A stretch of 6,091 nucleotides of DNA from an uncultured Bacteroidota bacterium. Lineage in GTDB: Bacteria; Bacteroidota; Bacteroidia; Bacteroidales; VadinHA17. The stretch is from the NCBI GenBank assembly GCA_903865465.1, contig CAIPJU010000865.1, positions 1 through 6,091 on the forward strand, written 5' to 3'. The position numbers and the translations under genes were made by a program. The notes under the pieces were generated by a model. The model was not told the DNA's origin, made no database searches, and saw only the letters and a list, made by a program, of their open reading frames with translations. Shown here piece by piece: positions 1-6,091 of the stretch (the stretch's first letter is position 1; each line of letters starts with the position of its first letter).

Positions 1-2481
1 CTCAAGTATATCTCCATCCTGATTGCATACATACAGTAAATCGGGAATAGCCGCTATAATAGCGCTCAGTCGTTCATTCTGCTGCCTTATTTTCTGTTCA
101 CTCCGGATAAGTTCCTGCTCAGCGTTCTTAATAGCGGTAATATCAACAGCAGTTGCCGACATAAATGAGGGTCTGTTCTTCTCGTCATAAATCATGGTGG
201 CGGTCATAAGTGTAGGAAAAACGGTTCCGTCTTTCCTTATGTGCCACACCTCTTCGGATGAGAAATATCCTTTTGTAAATAAGTCGCTTATTAATTTTGA
301 AACAATTACGAGTTGTTCTGCGTTATGGAAAAGCGCTAAACTTTTTCCAATCATTTCATCGGGAGTAAAGCCATGCATCCCCGCAAACATATCATTAATA
401 TATATTGTATTGCCATTAAGATCGTTGATAGAAGCACCATAATTTGCCTTATCCATAATGGTTCTGAATCTTCTAAGCTCATCTTCGGCAACTTTCTTTT
501 CGGTAATATCCTCCTTCAAAGCAACGAAATGAGTTATTCTGCCTTCATTGTCTGATATAGGGGAGATTGTGGTTGAATCCCAATATAGTTTACCATTTTT
601 CTTCCTGTTATGAAAAATACCTCGCCATTCCCTGCCCGATCTGATAGTCTGCCAAAGGTCCCCATAATCGATATCCATATCATCTCCGGAACGAAAGATT
701 CTTGGATTCTGGCCGATAAGTTCCTCATTCAGGTAACCGGTATCGAGGCTGGTTTGCGGATTCGCATACTCTATCAGGCCGTTTGTGTCAGTAATAAAAA
801 TACTGACAGGGCTTTGCTCAATAGCTCTGGATAATTTCCGTAAGGTCTGCTCAACTTCCCTGATAGAGCTTATATCGCGCCAGGTTGCAAATATGGCACC
901 TTTGCCTCCATAATCGATAAGCGACAAAGTTATTATGGCAATAAATTCTGTTCCATCGAACCTGCAGTGAACATTTTCAAATGTGCAATAGCCTGTTTCA
1001 ATGGCCAGTCTGGCTTTTTGAGCTATCACATCTGAAGATTTTGTTCCGTCAGGTTGAAATTCGGGAGTCATAATTCCAATCCAGTTGCCAATTATCATTT
1101 CCCTTTCGCCCCTGACAAGGTTTTCAAAGGCTTTGTTGCAATCAATTATCAGCTCATCGCGGGCAATAAGGTAAGCAACAGGAGAATCGTAGAATAGTGC
1201 CTTGTATTTTTTTTCACTCTGAGCAACAACTATTTCAGCAACTTTGGCCTCTGTAATATCGGTTGCATACAACAATGCAGCATAAGGAGTACCTGATTCA
1301 TCCCTGACAGGCTGAACACTGGTTCTGAACCATCTATCCTCGCCGGCCAGACCAACCTTAGCTTCAACAACCATCCCATTGCCACTCGAAATTACCTTTC
1401 TGATATTCGACAAAACTTCATCTGCCGTACCTGGAGTTGTATCCCTAACAGACAATCGTTCCATCTGTTCCGGCGCCAGCCCGAATGGTGCCGTGGCAAT
1501 TGTATTGAGAAATAAAAAGCGTCCGTCAGCATCAACCATCATAATTGCAGCATCAGAACTGTCGACAAGGCTTTTAAGTCTCTCTTCGTTATCTTTCAGG
1601 GAAGTTTCAACTAACTTCCGTTCATGAATATCGGTGAGTACACCTACTCCTCCTGTCAGTTCATTCCCATCAAAAAGCGGGGTGATTGATGAGCGGACCC
1701 ATCGCAGGCTCCCATCCATTTTGCAATACCGATATTCCAGTGAAAAAGGCCCGTAAGTTCCCAGGCCGGCAAAGACCTCCAATATCAATGACCTGTCATC
1801 GGGGAATATGTAATCGAAGAAATTTTTGCCGGTAAGTGCTTCTGACTCATATCCTAATATTCTTTCAACAGAATGACTTACATATTTTATTTTCCCCTGT
1901 GCATCAACCTCGTAAACAATATCGTTAATGTTTTCTATGAGGTTTCGGTATTTCGTTTCACTTGCCCGGAGTGCGTCTGTCTTAGTGGCTTTTTCAATAT
2001 AATTACCTAATCTTGAAGCAATGGAGAAAAGAAGTTCAGATTCTTCAGGGATAAAAATATCCTTGCAGAGAGAAAGATCATTATCAGGAAGACAAACTTC
2101 AATCTCACCAATAACCTTACGATTTGAAATAATATCTTGTCGGAGAAGTTGATCTGTTTTTGAAAAACCCGGGGTCTTATACTCTTTATCTAAAACAGTT
2201 ATGCGGGTAGTTGTGATCGCGGGAAAATGCCACGCAGCAGGAATCAGATCAAGAATTTTTCCAATTACAACATCAACAGTGTAATCGGGGTCTCCCAATA
2301 TTTCCGACATAGAGTGGAGACACTTCAGTTCTTTGCGTCTTTCTCCAAGGTTAAATTCTGCATTGCGCAAGCTATCTGCACAGGAATCATACTTCATTCT
2401 GAGTGAATTACACTCTTGTCTGAGTTCCTGCAATTCAACAATCATCTCCTCTCTGGACCGTTTAGTGTAATCCATTCTCAT
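1..2481 (-). CDS. Multi-PAS cytoplasmic sensor protein, probable histidine kinase (3' end beyond window)
   Basis: The minus strand reads open for 827 codons from ATG 2481 to the window edge, with no stop. An in-frame TGA at 2505-2503 precedes the start; a second ATG lies two codons in (2475). No clear Shine-Dalgarno is seen. Domains: charged coil 5-50; GAF-like domain about 47-167 (DLIPAAW at 78-84, GEIEVC at 125-130); then PAS1 about 176-287, PAS2 298-411, PAS3 424-538, PAS4 549-660, PAS5 672-782, and the start of PAS6 from about 804. Each complete PAS ends in a PAC-like tail (DIHERK, DITEAK, DISSIR, DITEKK, DITAIK). No membrane helix or signal peptide is visible, so it should be cytoplasmic. 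The catalytic part is not in the window: HisKA/HATPase is the usual partner of such arrays, but a GGDEF, SpoIIE-like or other output cannot be excluded. It follows the hybrid kinase gene on the same strand after 125 bases. Coding status is very sure, product class fairly sure, output domain unknown. Confidence 0.93.
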   Translation of the reverse strand, partial: MRMDYTKRSREEMIVELQELRQECNSLRMKYDSCADSLRNAEFNLGERRKELKCLHSMSEILGDPDYTVDVVIGKILDLIPAAWHFPAITTTRITVLDKEYKTPGFSKTDQLLRQDIISNRKVIGEIEVCLPDNDLSLCKDIFIPEESELLFSIASRLGNYIEKATKTDALRASETKYRNLIENINDIVYEVDAQGKIKYVSHSVERILGYESEALTGKNFFDYIFPDDRSLILEVFAGLGTYGPFSLEYRYCKMDGSLRWVRSSITPLFDGNELTGGVGVLTDIHERKLVETSLKDNEERLKSLVDSSDAAIMMVDADGRFLFLNTIATAPFGLAPEQMERLSVRDTTPGTADEVLSNIRKVISSGNGMVVEAKVGLAGEDRWFRTSVQPVRDESGTPYAALLYATDITEAKVAEIVVAQSEKKYKALFYDSPVAYLIARDELIIDCNKAFENLVRGEREMIIGNWIGIMTPEFQPDGTKSSDVIAQKARLAIETGYCTFENVHCRFDGTEFIAIITLSLIDYGGKGAIFATWRDISSIREVEQTLRKLSRAIEQSPVSIFITDTNGLIEYANPQTSLDTGYLNEELIGQNPRIFRSGDDMDIDYGDLWQTIRSGREWRGIFHNRKKNGKLYWDSTTISPISDNEGRITHFVALKEDITEKKVAEDELRRFRTIMDKANYGASINDLNGNTIYINDMFAGMHGFTPDEMIGKSLALFHNAEQLVIVSKLISDLFTKGYFSSEEVWHIRKDGTVFPTLMTATMIYDEKNRPSFMSATAVDITAIKNAEQELIRSEQKIRQQNERLSAIIAAIPDLLYVCNQDGDILE

Positions 2482-2606
2482 GAATATTGAACTTTGGCCA
2501 AATCAAAAAGCACCCCCAATTAGGAAGAGATCATGCTTATATAAAGCTGAAAAAGCAATAAATATATTTCTCCGGTCGCTTCCTACGTAAATATCGGAAT
2601 TTTTCA
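2482..2606. other. Intergenic gap between the two sensor genes
   Basis: These 125 bases separate the kinase stop from the start of the multi-PAS gene, both on the minus strand. The stretch is AT-rich with a short G run near 2516. No strong stem followed by a T run is seen, so there is no good intrinsic terminator. No exact Bacteroidota-type promoter (TTG, then TAnnTTTG) was found; the nearest match, TTGATTTG on the minus strand around 2507-2500, has one mismatch and no properly spaced upstream TTG. The gap is compatible with read-through from the kinase gene, but it is long enough to hide a separate promoter. Confidence 0.5.
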
Positions 2607-5600
2607 TTACAATCTTGGTGCTGACTTTACAGTTTCGACAATATCATTAAATTTTTTAAGAAGACTGAGCAGGGCTTCGACGTTGAAGCTCTCTGCAGCG
2701 GAAACAAGTTCCTTTCCATAAGTTCTTACAATAAAGCTATTATGGGTATTCCCAAGGTCAATAAGGCTCTTGCCAAACTTCCGAACCTCTCCTAAGGGTT
2801 GCCTGTTTTCAAAAGCCAGCCAGCCTTCTTTAAAACTGCCCTCGAGTGAAGTTATAAGTTCACTTATATTCTTTATATCCTCATTAACAGAAGGCGTCAC
2901 TTCATCCGGGATAACGACAGGAGAATTCCGGTATGGCAAAAAACGCATAAGGATTTCGTAAAGGTCATGTACACTAACGGGTTTAACTAAGAGTCCTGCA
3001 AAATTGCTCTTTAGTATCAACCCGCGCTGTTCCTTCATTACCGATGCGGAATAAGCAACAACGGGGATATGCCTTAGTTTCTCATTTGCCTTGATCTTCT
3101 CAAGGAGTTCGAATCCGTTTAATTCAGGCATCTTTATATCTGCAATAACAAGGTCAGGGACTAAGTTCTCAACAATCTCAAGAGCCTCTTTGCCATCGAC
3201 GGCTTCAAGTACATTAAGATTTGTTTTCATGAGTATATCCCTTAAATAATTCCTGTTATTTTCAACATCATCGGCAATGAGGACCACGGCTTTATCAAAT
3301 ACCACCCCCGTTGTCCTGATTTTTGACGCTAACACCTTGTTTTTTTCAAAGCGTCTGAAGCTGACCTCAGGAATCCTTACAGTAAAAATGCTACCTCTGT
3401 CTGGCTCAGAATTTACAGAGATGGTTCCTTTCATCAGCTTTACCAGACGTTGCGTAATTGCCAGGCCGAGTCCGGTTCCACCCTTGTCAATCCTGTTTTT
3501 TAATTGTACGAAAGAGTCGAAGATCATCAGCTGAGATTCCTTAGGAATTCCAATACCAGTATCGACAACCTCAATAACGAGGTCAAACCCCAGCTTTTCT
3601 TTATCCCCTTCCAGCAAATTGTAAGTATTCTCACAATAGGCGTTGATCCTTATCATCCCTTTATCGGTGAATTTGACAGAATTCCCAACAAGATTCACAA
3701 TTACCTGCCTGAGCCGGGTTTCATCGATAAATATAAATCCTGAAATATCAGGTGAGACATCAACAATAAAGTTGAGTTTCTTCTCTGAACTCCTCGCTGC
3801 ATAGATTCTTCTGAATTCATGGAAAAATGTTTCAGAATTAACGAATTCATAGTCAAGTTCAAGCTGATCTGCTTCAATCTTGGAGAGGTCAAGAATGTCA
3901 TTTATAAGTGACATCAATGCCCTTCCACTGGTTTTGATTGAATCGATATAATTGAACTGTACAGGATCCCTTGCCAGCGAAGCCAGAAGTTCAGTATACC
4001 CAAGAATTGCATTCATTGGTGTCCTGATTTCATGGCTCATATTTGTCAGAAATTCGCTTTTCACCCTGTTGGCGAACTCAAGCTGCCTGGTCCTTTCTGC
4101 CACCCTTTTCTCGAGCGAATCATTGACTGCTTTAATCTCATCTTCTGCTATAATCCTGACTGTAATGTCATTGGCCAGGGCAAGTCGTGCATTCCTCCCT
4201 TTATAATCAATTGGCAGTGAACTGGCTTCAACATAAATTATTGAACCATTCTTCTTTATATGCCTGACCATATCCGCCTTATGATAGCTCTTATTCATCT
4301 CGGACAGGTTTTTATTCAGAATTTCAATCCCATCATTAGGCCTGATATCATAAATGGTCATTCCCTGCAGTTCGTTTCGCGAAAAACCATAATGAATTAT
4401 CATTGCTTCATTGACTTCAAGAAATGCAAGTGTTTCCATATCAAAGATATACATTGGGACAGGATTGTTCTCGAAGAGGCTCTTATAAAGCTTCTGGCTG
4501 TTAGCTAATTCAAAGGTCCTCAGGGCTACCTTCTCCTCAAGCGATTCATTCAACTTCTCAATTTCCTCAATAGATTTGTTTCTCCGGGCTATCCCATTGA
4601 CTGCAATTCTCAGAATTACAATCAGGAGTACTATCTGGACAAAGATGTTTAGAAGTATCAGTGCCTTCGATTTGCTCCGCATCTCTTTCTCTGCTGTACC
4701 GAGCATCAAAAGAGACTTATCTTCTCTCATTATTAGTCTGCTAACTATATCTTTTATACTATCGGTCACCCATTTCCCATATCCTGTGGCAAACATTTTA
4801 CCGGATGAATCGAGGTATGAAGTTTTTTCGGTCCCAATTAGTTTGTCAGCATATGAGATGCTTTCCAGTACCAAATTATGAAGTAGGTGAAGTTCAGATT
4901 CTGAAATATCCCCTTTTAACAACAATGTATCTCTTCCATTGAATTGGTTTTGAATTTTCTCTTTTGCTTTATAAGCTGGTCCCAGAAAGTCCTTATCTGA
5001 ACTTAGCAGATATCCTCTTACCCCTGTCTGAAGATCAAGAATATTTGACATCAGTTCATTCAGTTTATTCCGGGTTGTTATTATCTCTTTTGCATTATCC
5101 TGTAGATGTGTAAGATATCGAAATCTTTCGATGAAATGCGACCCAATAAGAATTACCAGCGCAGTTGCCATTGTAATGCCGGTCATCATTTTGTGCTCAA
5201 TTATGATCCGGAAGTTAATTTCTGACAAAACAAAGGCGTAGAGCGTTAAAGCAGTGACTATGAAAAGAAACGTACTAAGAAAAGAAGCAGTGTGGAATCC
5301 TTTAAAATCAGTTGAATAATTAAGTCCAAGTAAATAAAATAGCAGGTCGAAAGCACCTGCAGTAAAGATTAGTGCGAGCAACAGATAACTGAATATTCTG
5401 ATTCCAGGTTTCTTTATCGTCATAATGAACAGACCAGTTCCTGTTATAATAAATGTCAGTGAGCTGAGGATGGACATTCTGTATAATAAATCTTCAGGAC
5501 CCGATTTGATATAAAAATAATCGATGTGAAGATCATGACCTGTCATATATTCCATGGCAGTCAGTGATCCGGTAACAAATATTAACAAAGAAAGAATCCT

Positions 5601-5843
5601 GATAAAAATCCTTGACCAATTTTTGTCGAAGCCGATCAGAATTATCCCGATACCTGTCTCAATAAAAGAGAGTGCAGCATTTGGTCTAATGGGTACCTGA
5701 CCAATGCCATAGTTGGTCAGGAATGGAATACTATAAATCCAGCCAGCCATACCTGCGACACCCGCAATAACAATAAAAATGCCGGCACCTGCAGTAAGGT
5801 ATTTTATGTATTTTTTAAAAAAGTAAAAGTGAGCTCTCATCAT
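2607..5843 (-). CDS. Membrane-bound hybrid sensor histidine kinase (CHASE3-PAS-HisKA-HATPase-REC)
   Basis: This inner-membrane two-component kinase autophosphorylates a histidine and transfers the phosphate to its own receiver. Numbering from ATG 5843 (1,078 aa): TM1 15-38, TM2 55-72, TM3 78-97, TM4 123-143, TM5 150-173, TM6 184-206, TM7 219-238; CHASE3 240-388 with LQTGVRGYLLSS; TM8 393-415; coil 424-448; PAS 449-563; coil 570-592; HisKA 594-658 with His604 in MSHEIRTP; HATPase_c 703-826 with N-box Asn717/Asn721, G1 DTGIGIP 761-767 and G2 GTGLGL 789-794; receiver 852-968 with Asp858/Asp859, phospho-acceptor Asp902, Ser932 and Lys954; C-terminal helical domain 985-1078. All catalytic residues of kinase and receiver are present, so it should be active. 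Basic residues in the even loops place CHASE3 in the periplasm. There is no DNA-binding domain, so an outside partner is needed. Start: TTG 5849 is also in frame, 10 bases after an AGGA (5863-5860); ATG 5843 or 5840 is preferred on codon type, with 16 or 19 bases to that AGGA. Stop is TAA 2609-2607. The signal is unknown. Confidence 0.97.
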   Translation of the reverse strand: MMRAHFYFFKKYIKYLTAGAGIFIVIAGVAGMAGWIYSIPFLTNYGIGQVPIRPNAALSFIETGIGIILIGFDKNWSRIFIRILSLLIFVTGSLTAMEYMTGHDLHIDYFYIKSGPEDLLYRMSILSSLTFIITGTGLFIMTIKKPGIRIFSYLLLALIFTAGAFDLLFYLLGLNYSTDFKGFHTASFLSTFLFIVTALTLYAFVLSEINFRIIIEHKMMTGITMATALVILIGSHFIERFRYLTHLQDNAKEIITTRNKLNELMSNILDLQTGVRGYLLSSDKDFLGPAYKAKEKIQNQFNGRDTLLLKGDISESELHLLHNLVLESISYADKLIGTEKTSYLDSSGKMFATGYGKWVTDSIKDIVSRLIMREDKSLLMLGTAEKEMRSKSKALILLNIFVQIVLLIVILRIAVNGIARRNKSIEEIEKLNESLEEKVALRTFELANSQKLYKSLFENNPVPMYIFDMETLAFLEVNEAMIIHYGFSRNELQGMTIYDIRPNDGIEILNKNLSEMNKSYHKADMVRHIKKNGSIIYVEASSLPIDYKGRNARLALANDITVRIIAEDEIKAVNDSLEKRVAERTRQLEFANRVKSEFLTNMSHEIRTPMNAILGYTELLASLARDPVQFNYIDSIKTSGRALMSLINDILDLSKIEADQLELDYEFVNSETFFHEFRRIYAARSSEKKLNFIVDVSPDISGFIFIDETRLRQVIVNLVGNSVKFTDKGMIRINAYCENTYNLLEGDKEKLGFDLVIEVVDTGIGIPKESQLMIFDSFVQLKNRIDKGGTGLGLAITQRLVKLMKGTISVNSEPDRGSIFTVRIPEVSFRRFEKNKVLASKIRTTGVVFDKAVVLIADDVENNRNYLRDILMKTNLNVLEAVDGKEALEIVENLVPDLVIADIKMPELNGFELLEKIKANEKLRHIPVVAYSASVMKEQRGLILKSNFAGLLVKPVSVHDLYEILMRFLPYRNSPVVIPDEVTPSVNEDIKNISELITSLEGSFKEGWLAFENRQPLGEVRKFGKSLIDLGNTHNSFIVRTYGKELVSAAESFNVEALLSLLKKFNDIVETVKSAPRL
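5136..5675 (-). repeat. Repeated two-helix membrane unit inside the hybrid kinase
   Basis: The membrane region of the kinase is built from a repeated two-helix unit. Copy 1 (residues 57-102, bases 5675-5538) and copy 2 (residues 128-173, bases 5462-5325) align over 46 residues without a gap and share about 17 identical positions by hand count. These include an L-x-F-I-x-T-G-x-G pattern at the start, K-x-x-x-R-I-F at the turn, and a Y-x-x-G end. A third, weaker copy (residues about 191-236, bases 5273-5136) keeps F-I-x-T, L and R-I at matching places. Each unit is one helix going inward, a short basic cytoplasmic turn, and one helix going outward. This suggests internal duplication of a membrane sensory module. 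It is a protein-level repeat; no DNA-level repeat is apparent. Confidence 0.6.
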
Positions 5844-6091
5844 TATCAAATTTTGCTTTTCCTGAAAAAACGATAACCAATGAATACAGGATTAATAAAT
5901 TTCTTCTGAAATTCCGAACCTGAACATTTACTTTGCCATATGCTTTTGACAAGAAAATCGGGACTATTCTTAAACACCATTCATGCTAAATTTACGAAAT
6001 AAATATAAATATTTATACAGAAAGAAAATAATTAGCAAAATGATGAATTGTATGAACTTAATATGGCGCAAATCAATAAAAATCGTCGAAG
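5844..6091. other. AT-rich upstream region of the hybrid kinase, possibly a divergent intergenic region
   Basis: This is the leader of the kinase gene and should hold its promoter. An AGGA at 5863-5860 (minus strand) is the only ribosome-site-like element. TAAATTTA (minus strand, about 5994-5987) matches the Bacteroidota -7 pattern TAnnTTTG at all but the last base, but no TTG lies at the proper distance upstream. A perfect 14-base AT-only palindrome sits at 6004-6017. On the plus strand a frame opens at ATG 6040 (further ATGs at 6043 and 6052) and stays open for 17 codons to the edge, so a divergent gene may start here. On the minus strand another frame enters from the edge and stops at TAA 5972-5970, so an upstream gene ending here is also possible. 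The sequence does not decide between them. Confidence 0.4.

Noticed and set aside
194..1627. Several plus-strand open frames (194-442, 373-555, 610-834, 1379-1627) and a short minus-strand one (534-728)
   Set aside because: All overlap the continuous 827-codon multi-PAS frame, which has clear domain signatures; none of them resembles a known protein.
2535..2547. Short inverted repeat (GCTT...AAGC) in the gap after the kinase gene
   Set aside because: The stem is only four pairs around an ATATA loop and has no T run after it, so it is too weak to call a terminator.
3701..3901. Second minus-strand open frame of about 66 codons
   Set aside because: It is an out-of-frame overlap inside the HisKA/HATPase region of the kinase, with no independent support.
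4576..4881. Plus-strand open frame of about 100 codons
   Set aside because: It lies wholly antisense to the CHASE3/TM8 part of the hybrid kinase, has no recognisable domain, and is explained as a shadow of the real reading frame. The other plus-strand frames between 2770 and 4508 are rejected for the same reason.
5938..5950. TATGCTTTTG as a Bacteroidota -7 promoter element on the plus strand
   Set aside because: It has an extra base relative to TAnnTTTG and no TTG at the proper upstream distance.
5970..6089. Possible 3' end of an upstream minus-strand gene (39 codons open from the edge, TAA at 5972-5970)
   Set aside because: The translation is dominated by I, F, L, Y and K, as expected from random AT-rich DNA, and conflicts with the alternative plus-strand reading; no domain is recognisable.
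6040..6091. Possible start of a divergent plus-strand gene (ATG 6040, 17 codons to the edge)
   Set aside because: Too short to show coding character, with no clear ribosome-binding site; recorded only as a possibility in the upstream-region entry.
1..6091. Mobile elements, CRISPR, tRNA/rRNA or a defence-type system
   Set aside because: No terminal inverted repeats, direct repeats with spacers, structured RNA, or nuclease/helicase/toxin motifs were seen; about 94% of the window is sensor-kinase coding sequence.

Overview
The window holds two large signal-transduction genes on the minus strand, one after the other. Together they cover about 94% of the bases. Moderate-to-low GC (around 40% by eye), weak ribosome-binding sites and this style of PAS-rich and hybrid histidine kinases point to an environmental member of the Bacteroidota (Bacteroidales/Marinilabiliales-like). 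This is an inference from protein style; there is no rRNA or marker gene to confirm it.

Layout, reading along the minus strand. 6091-5844: AT-rich, probably non-coding leader; a divergent plus-strand gene might begin at 6040 but cannot be established. 5843-2607: a complete membrane-anchored hybrid sensor histidine kinase of 1,078 residues. Its order is a six-helix membrane region, a seventh helix, a periplasmic CHASE3 domain, an eighth helix, coil, PAS, coil, HisKA, HATPase_c, receiver, and a C-terminal helical domain that looks like a histidine-phosphotransfer (Hpt) fold lacking its histidine. 2606-2482: a 125-base gap with no convincing terminator or promoter. 2481-1: an 827-codon frame with no stop that runs off the left edge. 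It encodes a soluble sensor with an N-terminal coil, a GAF-like domain, five complete PAS domains and the start of a sixth. Its output domain lies outside the window; histidine kinase is the likeliest.

Working model (inference): the hybrid kinase senses something at or outside the membrane through its membrane module and CHASE3, and a cytoplasmic signal through PAS. It passes phosphate from His604 to Asp902 in its own receiver. Neither gene carries a visible DNA-binding output, so a separate Hpt protein or response regulator must receive the signal. The downstream multi-PAS protein would supply cytoplasmic sensing. The same orientation and short gap allow co-transcription but do not prove it.

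Most notable: the membrane region of the hybrid kinase contains a repeated two-helix unit (two clear copies and a weaker third); the C-terminal domain appears to be a degenerate Hpt; and PAS4 of the second protein carries the NifL/Aer-type sequence pattern. No mobile element, CRISPR array, tRNA or rRNA was seen. This looks like a conventional signalling locus, not a wholly new system.
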